DNA from: JBJSXF01 sp046086225
GTDB taxonomy: Bacteria > Actinomycetota > Acidimicrobiia > IMCC26256 > PALSA-610
DNA: 12,219 nucleotides
Reading direction: 5' to 3'
NCBI GenBank assembly: GCA_046086225.1
Contig: JBJSXF010000111.1
Span: forward strand, 1 to 12,219
Shown: in pieces, positions 1-6,966 of the stretch
Numbering within the stretch: the first letter of the stretch is position 1
Layout: each line of letters opens with the position of its first letter
Position numbers and translations under genes: made by a program
Notes under the pieces: generated by a model
Database searches by the model: none
Told to the model about the DNA's origin: nothing
Seen by the model: only the letters and a program-made list of their open reading frames with translations

Positions 1-1341
1 CTGACCGGCCCGGGCCATGACCGTCTGGATCTCGTCGAAGCTGCGGGTGTGGAAGTAGGGGTCGGAAGATCCCGCCGGAGCGTTGCGGACCTGGATGTTG
101 TCGCTCGAGCAGATTCCTGCGTAGCCCATGATCGTGCTGCCGCTGCCGGGCTCGACGGCGGTCGTCGGGTTGCCGTTCCCGCCGCAGTTGCCCCCGGTGC
201 CGCTGAAGGTGTGGTCGCCGCCGAACTGATGCCCGACCTCGTGGGCGACGTAGTCGACCCAGAAGGCATCGCCGGTCGGTGCGTTGCTCCCCGTCTCGCC
301 CTGGGCCTTCTCACCGCTGATGCCGATGACACCGAGTCCGGCGAGGCCACCGCCCCCCGTCGAGAACACGTGGCCGACGTCGTAGTTGGCGTTGCCGATG
401 ACGGTATCGATCCGGTTCTGGTTCTGGGTGAGCAGTGCGCCGGCGTCGGCGTTGCTGTAGGGATCGGTGGCCGGGTTCAGGTTGATCAGCGAGTCGTTGT
501 TGGCGACGAGGACGAGCCGTACCCCGAGCTCGGTCTCGAAGATCCCGTTGAGCCGGTTGACCGCGCTCACCAGCGCGTTGTGCACGAGGGGAACCGTGCC
601 GCCGTGGTACTGCGAGTACTCGCCGGTCGTGGCCAGGGCCAGGCGGTAGGTGCGCAGCTGGGAGCCGATCGAGCGCGCCGCGGCGGTGCGGGCTTCCGGT
701 CCGATCGTCGAACCCGCCCGGTCGGTTGCCTGCGAACGCCGGGCCGGGCGCGGTCCGAGCTCACGGCGCGGTCCGTGGTTGTTCACGAGGTCGGCGCGCC
801 GGTAGGCGACGTGCCGACGGGTATCGCCGCGCGCCTCGGGGTCGATCAGCCAGCCGCCGCGTGCTGAGCGCACTTGGGCGCGGAACCCGCTCGGGCCGCG
901 GTCGAGCCGTACCGAAGCAGTCGGGTCGTCGAGGCCCGTTCCCGCGTAGCTGCGGGTCTCGGGTCGGCGCGCGCCGAGGGCGGGCTCCACGACCGGCGAC
1001 TCGGTGACGGCGAAGCGGGCGACCCGGCCTTCGGGGGTCGGCAGGCCGATGACGGACGCTCGGTTCCGGTTGCCGTGGGATCGAGGCGTCCGGGCGAGGG
1101 TTCGGACCATGGCGTCGACGTCGAGCAGGAGACGGCGACCGCCCCGCACCCGGACGTCGGCGGGTCGGCCGGAGCGGGCCGCAGCTGATGTGCTCGCGCC
1201 CTCGTGCCACTCGGGGGCGCCGGCTACGGCCAGCGGGGTAGCCGGTCCGGCCTGCGCCGGGGTCCCGGTCATCAGCGAACCGATGAGCGTGACGCCGAGT
1301 CCGAGGGTGAATCCGAGTCGGAGTCGGCGGCGGGTGCCCAT
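1..1341 (-). CDS. Secreted reprolysin-like zinc metalloprotease (metzincin), 3' end cut off
   Basis: Secreted zinc endopeptidase, probably made as a zymogen. The 447 visible residues start with a short basic stretch and a hydrophobic core (about residues 9-30, ending TPAQA), a likely Sec signal peptide. Residues about 105-185 resemble the propeptide of bacterial reprolysin-like proteases (FAVTESPVVEP, then SYAGTGLDDPTASVRLD). The catalytic domain starts near residue 228 (LRTYRLALATTGEY). It carries the full metzincin motif HExxHxxGxxH as HEVGHQFGGDH (residues 367-377; bases 211-243) and a Met-turn at Met405 (IMGY). The zinc ligands would be His367, His371 and His377, with Glu368 as the general base. 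The frame is open to base 1, so the C-terminus and any sorting or carbohydrate-binding domain are missing. The ATG at 1341 was chosen for the signal peptide and for the promoter 6 bases upstream. The substrate cannot be told from sequence. Confidence 0.93.
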   Translation of the reverse strand, partial: MGTRRRLRLGFTLGLGVTLIGSLMTGTPAQAGPATPLAVAGAPEWHEGASTSAAARSGRPADVRVRGGRRLLLDVDAMVRTLARTPRSHGNRNRASVIGLPTPEGRVARFAVTESPVVEPALGARRPETRSYAGTGLDDPTASVRLDRGPSGFRAQVRSARGGWLIDPEARGDTRRHVAYRRADLVNNHGPRRELGPRPARRSQATDRAGSTIGPEARTAAARSIGSQLRTYRLALATTGEYSQYHGGTVPLVHNALVSAVNRLNGIFETELGVRLVLVANNDSLINLNPATDPYSNADAGALLTQNQNRIDTVIGNANYDVGHVFSTGGGGLAGLGVIGISGEKAQGETGSNAPTGDAFWVDYVAHEVGHQFGGDHTFSGTGGNCGGNGNPTTAVEPGSGSTIMGYAGICSSDNIQVRNAPAGSSDPYFHTRSFDEIQTVMARAGQ

Positions 1342-1347
1342 CGCTCC

Positions 1348-1376
1348 AGTCTTCCCCCCCGGAAGCGCCGCGGCAA
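1348..1376 (-). promoter_or_regulatory. Putative promoter of the metalloprotease gene
   Basis: On the minus strand, TTGCCG (1371-1376) lies 17 bp upstream of AAGACT (1348-1353), and the ATG follows 6 bases later. The -35 matches TTGACA at four positions, and the -10 keeps the A at position 2 and the T at position 6. The distance to the ATG would give a leaderless or nearly leaderless mRNA. A GGAG also sits 2 bases before the ATG, too close for a good ribosome binding site. Confidence 0.45.
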
Positions 1377-1400
1377 TGCACCGGCCGGTCCGGTCCTCGC

Positions 1401-1406
1401 TACCCT
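1401..1406 (+). promoter_or_regulatory. Putative -10 box of the first PhyH gene
   Basis: TACCCT fits the actinobacterial TAnnnT -10 pattern and lies 7 bases before the GTG at 1414, which would make the transcript leaderless. No convincing -35 is seen at 16-18 bp upstream. Confidence 0.4.
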
Positions 1407-1413
1407 CGTCGGC

Positions 1414-2283
1414 GTGGAGGACGAGATCCGGTCCGAGGGTTCCGTGCCCCGCTTCGCCGCGGACGCACCGGTCGACGACATCGTGGCCGGACTCCATGCG
1501 GCCGGCGCAGTCATCATCGAACGGCTCGCCGATCACGAGTGCTGTGACCGCGTGGCGGCCGAACTGGCCCCGTGGCTCGAGCAGACGCCGTACGGCACCG
1601 ACGCGTTCGCGGGCCCGCAGACCCGCCGGACCGGGGCGCTCCTCGGGCGGGTACCCGCCTCGCAGGCGATGATCGCCCACCCGACCGTCCTCGACGTGGT
1701 CGATCGGGCCCTCTGGCCGACCAAGACGACCTTCCAGCTGCACCTCACCCAGGCCATCGCGATCGGGCCGGACGCGCCCGCTCAGGCGCTGCACCGCGAC
1801 CACTGGTGCTTCGACTTCTTCGCATTCCCGACCGGCGTCGACGTGCAGGTGAGCACCATCTGGGCGCTCCAGGATTTCACCGAGGCCAACGGTGCGACCC
1901 GGCTCGTTCCCGGCAGTCACCGCACCCCCGACGAGGAGCGATTCGGTCCCGAGGACTCGGTGCCCGCGACGATGCCGCGCGGCTCGGTGGTTCTCTACCT
2001 CGGGTCGGCGTGGCACGGAGGCGGCGCGAACGTGAGCGACGAGGTGCGCGTCGGCATCAACGTCGACTACACGGTCGGCTGGCTCCGGCAGGAGGAGAAC
2101 CAGTACCTCACCTACACGCTCGACGAGGTGCGGGCCTTCCCCGAACGGGTTCAGCGCCTCCTCGGTTACGAGGTCGGGGCCTATGCCCTCGGTTACCTCG
2201 ACGGTGGCCGCGACCCGATGGATCTCGTCCGGGCCCCGGACACTCCGGGTGACGGACCGGGGTACGGGTTCCGTCACCGTTGA
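1414..2283 (+). CDS. Phytanoyl-CoA dioxygenase (PhyH) family Fe(II)/2-oxoglutarate oxygenase
   Basis: Predicted cytosolic non-haem iron, 2-oxoglutarate-dependent oxygenase of 289 residues, about normal for the family. Iron ligands are visible as the HxD pair His127-Arg-Asp129 (QALHRDH) and distal His201 (SAWHGGGAN). Arg212 (VRVGINV) is placed to bind the 2-oxoglutarate carboxylate. NGATRLVPGSH (159-169) is a typical PhyH signature. The substrate is unknown: the family hydroxylates acyl-CoAs, small metabolites and natural-product intermediates. The GTG at 1414 is preferred because TACCCT lies 7 bases upstream. GTG 1444 is a real alternative, with GAGGG 4 bases before it and a product starting VPRFAADAPV. 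It is divergent from the protease and followed 46 bp later by the DUF2071-DCC gene, which has its own candidate promoter. Confidence 0.9.
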   Translation: MEDEIRSEGSVPRFAADAPVDDIVAGLHAAGAVIIERLADHECCDRVAAELAPWLEQTPYGTDAFAGPQTRRTGALLGRVPASQAMIAHPTVLDVVDRALWPTKTTFQLHLTQAIAIGPDAPAQALHRDHWCFDFFAFPTGVDVQVSTIWALQDFTEANGATRLVPGSHRTPDEERFGPEDSVPATMPRGSVVLYLGSAWHGGGANVSDEVRVGINVDYTVGWLRQEENQYLTYTLDEVRAFPERVQRLLGYEVGAYALGYLDGGRDPMDLVRAPDTPGDGPGYGFRHR

Positions 2284-2317
2284 CGGCCCCGATCGGAACC
2301 CGCGTCCGGCGCAGTCG

Positions 2318-2323
2318 TACCGT
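2318..2323 (+). promoter_or_regulatory. Putative -10 box of the DUF2071-DCC gene
   Basis: TACCGT is followed by six bases (AAGGGA) and then the ATG at 2330. The purine run directly touches the ATG, so it cannot work as a normally spaced ribosome binding site. This favours leaderless initiation and supports the 2330 start. Confidence 0.4.
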
Positions 2324-2329
2324 AAGGGA

Positions 2330-3502
2330 ATGAGCTCGGTCCCGATTCCCGGTTCGGGCGCGGCCTTCTCGGGGAGCGCGTGCCCGCACCACGTCGGTCG
2401 GCCGCTCATGAGCCAGGTGTGGCGGGACGCGGTGTTCGCCCATTGGCCGGTCCCCGAAACGGCGGTTCGTGCGCTCCTGCCGCCCGGCCTCGAACCCGAC
2501 ACGTTCGGGGGGACGGCATGGGTGTCGCTCGTCGGCTTCGAGATGGAAGGACTGCGGATACGCGGTCTCCCGGCCGTGCCCGGGGCGAGCCGGTTCCCCG
2601 AGTTCAACGTCCGCACCTACGTACGCGGTCCCGAAGGTCCCGGCGTCTGGTTCTGCTCGCTCGACGTGCCCGGACGGCTCCCGACCCTCGTCGCCCGGCT
2701 CGGATTCGCGCTGCCCTACTGCCGGGCTCGGGTCGACGTCCGGCGCGGCACGGGATGGGAACGGTGGTCCGTCTCCCGGACCTGGCCGGGGCGGGCGACG
2801 GGCTCGCTCGCGACGGCCGACAGTCCCGATGGTGGAGCCGATCCGGTCGCCGCTGAGCTCGTCGACTTCCTCACCGCCCGGTGGCGCCTCTACGCGGCCA
2901 CCGGCTCGGGTCGGATCGTCACCGCGCCGGTCGAGCACGAGCCCTGGACGCTGCGCGCCGTGCGCACGGTGTCGGTGGACCCGGGCCTCGCCGCCGCCGC
3001 TGGGCTGGCGATCTCGGGGTTGCCGACCGTCGCGCATCGGGCCGCTCCGGTCGGGGTGAGGGTCGGACGCCCTCGTCTGCTCCGTCGGCCCCGCCTCGCG
3101 GACGAGCCCCTCACCGTCTGGTTCGACGACGACTGCGGGGTGTGCACGCTGGCGGTGAACCGGTTGCGGCGCCGGGCCGATGCCGCCGTGGTGTTCCGTC
3201 CGAACCGTGAGCTGATCGACCCGGTGCTCCGCGGGGCCGCGGAGGACGCGATCGTCGTCACCGGTCCGGGAACGGTGGCGACTGCCGTTCCGGCCGTGCG
3301 GAGCGTGCTACGGCACTGCGGCTCCGGGGGCCGGATCGCGAGCGTCGTCCTCGGTCTGCCGATCGTGCGGAGCGTCGCCGGCCTGGTCTACCGCTGGGTG
3401 GCGGCGAATCGTGCCGCACTCTCGACGCGGTTCGGGCTGGCGGCCTGTCCGGTGCCGGATCCGGCGCCTCAGGCGGTGCGGGCCGAGCGCAACGGGAGGT
3501 AG
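2330..3502 (+). CDS. Fusion protein: DUF2071 (YqjF-like) domain plus DCC thiol-disulfide oxidoreductase domain
   Basis: A 390-residue protein with two domains in one uninterrupted frame. Residues about 27-240 match DUF2071 (YqjF-like): it opens SQVWRDAVFAHWPVP, continues VRALLPPGLEPDTFGGTAWVSLVGF and has the FNVRTYV segment. The function of this family is not established. Residues about 261-378 are a DCC (DUF393) domain with DxDCxxC as DDDCGVC (Asp266-Cys272), the CxxC pair Cys269/Cys272 being the likely redox centre. The characteristic C-terminal part (VYRWVAANRAALSTRFG...CPVP) is present too. A basic stretch (VGRPRLLRRPRL, about 245-256) links the domains. No signal peptide or membrane segment is seen, so it is probably cytosolic. 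A shorter start at Met27 would also leave the DUF2071 domain whole. The last 34 bp overlap the convergent GGDEF-EAL gene. Confidence 0.88.
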   Translation: MSSVPIPGSGAAFSGSACPHHVGRPLMSQVWRDAVFAHWPVPETAVRALLPPGLEPDTFGGTAWVSLVGFEMEGLRIRGLPAVPGASRFPEFNVRTYVRGPEGPGVWFCSLDVPGRLPTLVARLGFALPYCRARVDVRRGTGWERWSVSRTWPGRATGSLATADSPDGGADPVAAELVDFLTARWRLYAATGSGRIVTAPVEHEPWTLRAVRTVSVDPGLAAAAGLAISGLPTVAHRAAPVGVRVGRPRLLRRPRLADEPLTVWFDDDCGVCTLAVNRLRRRADAAVVFRPNRELIDPVLRGAAEDAIVVTGPGTVATAVPAVRSVLRHCGSGGRIASVVLGLPIVRSVAGLVYRWVAANRAALSTRFGLAACPVPDPAPQAVRAERNGR

Positions 3503-5571
3503 GTCGTGTCGAGCAGGGGCTCGACCTCGGCCGCCGGGCTCGGACGGGCGAGCAGGAAGCCCGACGCGCTGTCGCATCCCATCTCGCGCAACGCTTCGAG
3601 CTGAGCCGGCGTCTCGACCCCCTCGGCGACAATCCGCAGCTCGAGCATCCGGGCCAGGTCGCGCAGCGCGGTGACGATCGCGGTGTCGTCGGGACTCGAA
3701 TCGAGCCCCGACACGAACGAGCGGTCGATCTTCAGCGTGTTGGCGGCATAGCGCCGCAGGTAGAGGAGCGACGAGTAGCCGGTGCCGAAGTCGTCGATGG
3801 CGATGGCGCAGCCCAGTCTGCGGATGCCGGCCAGGCGGGCCGGGAGCTCGGGCTGGGATTCGATGAGGGTCGACTCCGTGATCTCGATGCCGACGGCCGA
3901 GGTCGGGATGCCCGCCGCGGCGATCGCCGCGGTGACCTCCTCGGCGAACTCGGCCCGCATGAGCTGCCGGGCGGCGACGTTCACCCACATCGTCATGGTT
4001 CGCCGAGTGCCGAAGCCCCACTCGCGCGCTTGGGCGAGCGCCTTGCGCATCACCCAGATCCCGAGGTCGACGATCGCGCCCGATTCCTCGGCGATCGGGA
4101 TGAACTCGCTCGGGCCGATGAGCCCCCGATCGGGGTGATTCCAGCGGACGAGCGCCTCGGTACCTGCGACCCTCCCGGTGGCGAGGTCGTAGATCGCCTG
4201 GTAGTGCACAACGAGCTCGTCCTGGGCGATCGCCCGGCGCAGCGACTGTCGCAGCGCGAGTTGTGAGAGCTCCCGGGCCCGGGCCTGCTGGTCGTAGACG
4301 GCGATGCGGTCACGGCCGTCGCCCTTGGCGAGGTACATGGCGGCGTCGGCCTGCTCGAGCACCAGGTCGGGATCTTCCGAACCGACCGCGAACGCGACGC
4401 CGAGGCTCGACGTGATCAGCAGCTCGCTGCCGGCGGCGGTGTACGGCTGCGCGAGCGCATCGCGGATCCGAGCGGCGACCTGCAGCGCGGCGGCGTGGTC
4501 TTCGACGTCTTCGATACAGATCACGAACTCGTCGCCGTGCAACCGGGCGGCGGTGTCGCCGCTGCGGACCTCGCGCTTGAGGCGGGCGGCGATCTCGATG
4601 ATGACCTCGTCGCCGGCCCGGTGGCCGACCGTGTCGTTGACGTGCTTGAAGTTGTCGATGTCGCAGTAGAGCAACGCGACCGGTCGCCCGGTGCGCTGGG
4701 CTCGACCGAGCGCCGTTGTGAGTCGGTCGAGGAGCAGTGTGCGGTTGGGGAGGCCGGTGAGATCGTCGTGGAGTGCCCGCCGGGCGAGCTCGATCTCGGC
4801 CTCGCGGCGATCGGTGAAGTCGTGGCAGTGCACGACGATCCCGCCGACGGCCGGGTCCTCGAGGCGGTTGACCATGGTTACCTTGATCCAACGCCAGGTG
4901 CCGTCACCGTGCAGGCCGCGAACCTCGATCTCCTCGCGCGCGCCCGGCATGCGGAGCACGTTCCGCACGGCTTCGTGCCATCGGGGGAGGAAGTCGGGAT
5001 GGCAGAGCTCGTCGGGGGTCATCCGGTAGAAGTCCTCGGGGGTGAACCCGAGCAGCCGTGTGAGCGACGGACTCACATATCGGGGCGGCCGGTCGTCGGC
5101 ATCGGTGACGATGACCACCTCGCTGGCTTCGCGGAGGAGTGCCTCGAGTCGGGCCTCGTCGCGCACGGCGACGGCGAGGGCGGTCTCCCGCTCGCTGACG
5201 TCCCGCAGGTGGAGGATCGTCCCCTCGAGACCGGCGTCGGAGGCCGGGACCCACCACTCGGCTTCGTAGTAGCGCCACTCGGAGTCGGCGTAGCGGCCCC
5301 GGATGATGATCGGGCCGGCGTGCCCGGTGACCACAGCGATGGCCCGATGGCGGACCATCTCCTCGACGTCGTCGGGGTGGATCCAATCAGCGGCCATTCG
5401 ACCGACGAAGGCGTCGGGCTCGATGCCGAGGACGTGAGTGACCGCCGGGCTCGCGTACGTCACCCCGAGCTGGGGGTGGACGACGATCGCCGCGTCGGAC
5501 GAGTGGCGGAGCAGGGCCTCGTCGATCGTCGGCTGCGCCGCCCCTGGGTCGGATCGGTTGGTGGCGGCCAC
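3469..5571 (-). CDS. PAS-PAS-GGDEF-EAL cyclic-di-GMP signalling protein
   Basis: A 700-residue soluble protein that may make, break or sense cyclic-di-GMP. PAS 1 spans about 17-128 and PAS 2 about 143-256. GGDEF spans about 265-430 and EAL about 438-685. No membrane segment is seen. The GGDEF core has CDIDNFK (Asp304) and HGDEF at 345-349, so the first glycine is His. The inhibitory-site RxxD is kept as RSGD (336-339), exactly five residues before HGDEF. The EAL domain has EALVR (472-476), Asn531, EITE (563-566), IDDFG (592-596), LKID (613-616) and EGVET (650-654). The usual catalytic Gln of the late QG(Y/F) motif is Ser670 (SASGF). Phosphodiesterase activity is plausible but uncertain, and cyclase activity is less sure. 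PAS ligands cannot be predicted. The GTG start is supported by a well-placed ribosome binding site. Confidence 0.94.
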   Translation of the reverse strand: MAATNRSDPGAAQPTIDEALLRHSSDAAIVVHPQLGVTYASPAVTHVLGIEPDAFVGRMAADWIHPDDVEEMVRHRAIAVVTGHAGPIIIRGRYADSEWRYYEAEWWVPASDAGLEGTILHLRDVSERETALAVAVRDEARLEALLREASEVVIVTDADDRPPRYVSPSLTRLLGFTPEDFYRMTPDELCHPDFLPRWHEAVRNVLRMPGAREEIEVRGLHGDGTWRWIKVTMVNRLEDPAVGGIVVHCHDFTDRREAEIELARRALHDDLTGLPNRTLLLDRLTTALGRAQRTGRPVALLYCDIDNFKHVNDTVGHRAGDEVIIEIAARLKREVRSGDTAARLHGDEFVICIEDVEDHAAALQVAARIRDALAQPYTAAGSELLITSSLGVAFAVGSEDPDLVLEQADAAMYLAKGDGRDRIAVYDQQARARELSQLALRQSLRRAIAQDELVVHYQAIYDLATGRVAGTEALVRWNHPDRGLIGPSEFIPIAEESGAIVDLGIWVMRKALAQAREWGFGTRRTMTMWVNVAARQLMRAEFAEEVTAAIAAAGIPTSAVGIEITESTLIESQPELPARLAGIRRLGCAIAIDDFGTGYSSLLYLRRYAANTLKIDRSFVSGLDSSPDDTAIVTALRDLARMLELRIVAEGVETPAQLEALREMGCDSASGFLLARPSPAAEVEPLLDTTYLPLRSARTA

Positions 5572-5578
5572 GATCGAT

Positions 5579-5584
5579 TCCTCT
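5579..5584 (-). promoter_or_regulatory. Ribosome binding site deciding the GTG start of the GGDEF-EAL gene
   Basis: AGAGGA on the minus strand lies 7 bases upstream of the GTG at 5571. It is the only strong, well-spaced Shine-Dalgarno sequence I see in the window, and it marks this gene as having a leader, unlike several neighbours. Confidence 0.6.
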
Positions 5585-5662
5585 GCTCGGCCCTGCTCGG
5601 AACGGCTCCGGAAGGCCCCGTCCCGAGTCTCGGCACCGCGCTCGGTTGTGCTCCGGTGTGGG

Positions 5663-5691
5663 AGGCTACCGGTGGTCCCCGAGAACGTCCA
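5663..5691 (-). promoter_or_regulatory. Putative promoter of the GGDEF-EAL gene
   Basis: On the minus strand TGGACG (5686-5691) is followed after 17 bp by TAGCCT (5663-5668). The predicted start near 5656 would give a leader of about 85 bases containing the ribosome binding site. This makes transcription separate from the upstream lipoprotein gene likely. A near repeat of CTGCTCGG lies in the leader at about 5583-5600, of unknown meaning. Confidence 0.4.
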
Positions 5692-5711
5692 GGGCGGACT
5701 GTCTCACCTCG

Positions 5712-5734
5712 GAACCCGCCCCGGAGGAGGGTTC
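5712..5734 (-). terminator. Weak hairpin at the end of the lipoprotein gene
   Basis: Perfect 6-bp arms (GAACCC 5712-5717 and GGGTTC 5729-5734) enclose an 11-base loop and overlap the stop codon of the beta-lactamase-fold gene by two bases. No T-run follows on the minus strand, so this is at best a factor-dependent or inefficient terminator. It could also arise by chance at this base composition. Confidence 0.2.
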
Positions 5735-6911
5735 AGCGCCCGGTGGAGCCTGGAGCGATCGCCTCGAGCAGGCCGAGGAGGGTCTCGCCGACGCCGCACG
5801 AGTTGGTGGCGAGCGCCACCGCGGTGCCGGTGCGCGAGTTTCGGACGGCGAGCGCCTGCCAGCCGAGCATCTCGCCCCGGTGCCCGACCCAGTCGCCGAT
5901 CCGCTCGATCCCGAGGCCGTACTCCGACCCGTCGATCTCGCGGAAGTCGAGCCGCTCGTCGACGAGCGACTCGGGGAGGAGCTCATTGCCCGAGAAGCCC
6001 CAGGCCCAGCGGCCCAGGTCGCCGACGGTCGAGTTCACCCCACCGCTGCCCTGCCCGTAGGAGGCGCTGCGGTCGGTGACGTCGGTGCCGGGCTCGACCG
6101 TTCCGCCGATCTTCCCGATCTCCTCGGCGCAGACCTCGGTGAGCACGCTGCGCGCCGCCGGTCGGCGCAAGGCGGTGGCGTCGGCCGGCGGCAGGCCCGT
6201 CTCGGTGAGGCCGAGCGGCCGGGAAACCGTCTCGGCCACGAGCTCGCGCATCGTGCGCCCGGTGAGGTCGACCAAGAGTTGCTGCAGCACGATGAAGTTG
6301 GTTCCCGACGCGATGGCGGTGCCGGGTGCGGCAATACCCGAGCCGGTGCCGATGTTGACGAGCTCGTCGGGACTGAAGACGTAACTCGGACGGGCGCTCC
6401 ACTTGAGGGCGACGCCGTCGGGTCGGTCGAAGTAGTCGGGGAGGCCCGAGGTCATTCCGAGGAGCTGACGAACCGTGATCCGGGTGAACGCCGGACGTTC
6501 GATCTCGATCTTCGGATCGATCTCGATGAGCGGATCGTCGAGCCCGAAGCGACCGGCCTCGACCTGGTCGAGCACGATCGTCGCCGTCATCGACTGGGTG
6601 ATGTCCCCGATGCGGGTGTGGTCGGCGGGGGTCGCCGGTCGTCCCGGGGCCGCCTCGCCGTAGCCCCGGACGAACACGCCCCGTTCGGCATCCCAGACCC
6701 CGACCCACAATCCGGGGAGATCGCGACGGTTGGTGCCGTTCCAGACCTCACGCACGGAGGCGTCGACCTTCGCGGCGTCGGCTCGGCTCATCGGCCGTTG
6801 CGGGAACGGATCGTCGGCCGCGGGACCCGGGTCGCGTCCGCAGGCGGCGAGCAGGATCGCCCCGGCGAGGACCGCGACGACGGCCCGGGCGGGCGGGAAA
6901 GCACGGATCAC
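5733..6911 (-). CDS. Lipoprotein of the serine beta-lactamase/PBP fold with a degenerate active site
   Basis: A 392-residue exported lipoprotein. The N-terminus has two arginines, a hydrophobic core and the lipobox LAAC, with Cys24 as the lipidated residue. The rest matches the class C beta-lactamase/esterase/DD-peptidase family: LGMTSGLPDYF (151-161), RPLGLTETGLP (231-241), a GVNSTVGDLGRWAWG segment (291-305) and a late GHRGEMLGW (343-351) standing for the HxG box. Where active relatives have IGSxTK, this protein reads IGDITQ, so the nucleophile Ser is Asp103 and the Lys is Gln106. The YxN region also looks lost (AIASGTNF, about 199-206). It is therefore probably not a classical serine hydrolase and may bind ligands or proteins at the cell surface. 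The GTG at 6911 fits the signal peptide and lies 7 bases after a TACCGT box. A longer start at 7010 would bury the signal sequence. Confidence 0.88.
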   Translation of the reverse strand: MIRAFPPARAVVAVLAGAILLAACGRDPGPAADDPFPQRPMSRADAAKVDASVREVWNGTNRRDLPGLWVGVWDAERGVFVRGYGEAAPGRPATPADHTRIGDITQSMTATIVLDQVEAGRFGLDDPLIEIDPKIEIERPAFTRITVRQLLGMTSGLPDYFDRPDGVALKWSARPSYVFSPDELVNIGTGSGIAAPGTAIASGTNFIVLQQLLVDLTGRTMRELVAETVSRPLGLTETGLPPADATALRRPAARSVLTEVCAEEIGKIGGTVEPGTDVTDRSASYGQGSGGVNSTVGDLGRWAWGFSGNELLPESLVDERLDFREIDGSEYGLGIERIGDWVGHRGEMLGWQALAVRNSRTGTAVALATNSCGVGETLLGLLEAIAPGSTGR

Positions 6912-6966
6912 GACGGCGACGGTAGCGGCCGCACCCGGATCGGCTCGGCCACGCGAGACTCGCGGC
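6912..6966. promoter_or_regulatory. Compact divergent promoter region between lipoprotein and maturase genes
   Basis: This 55-bp gap holds two outward -10-like boxes. TACCGT on the minus strand (6919-6924) is 7 bases before the lipoprotein GTG. GAGACT on the plus strand (6955-6960) is 6 bases before the maturase GTG. Neither start has a ribosome binding site, which agrees with leaderless transcripts. The two -35 regions would have to overlap in the centre, so the two promoters could affect each other. No clear -35 hexamer is seen. Confidence 0.4.

Noticed and set aside
1287..1330. Repeated TCCGAGT/GGAGTCG-like units near the start of the protease gene.
   Set aside because: They follow from Leu, Arg and Gly codons of the signal peptide (RLRLGFTLGLG) and are imperfect. 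There is no sign of a regulatory repeat array.
4495..6060. Long open frame on the plus strand opposite the GGDEF-EAL gene (about 520 codons).
   Set aside because: It is the antisense frame of a clearly recognised gene. Its composition is typical of GC-rich shadow frames, and its product has no recognisable domain.
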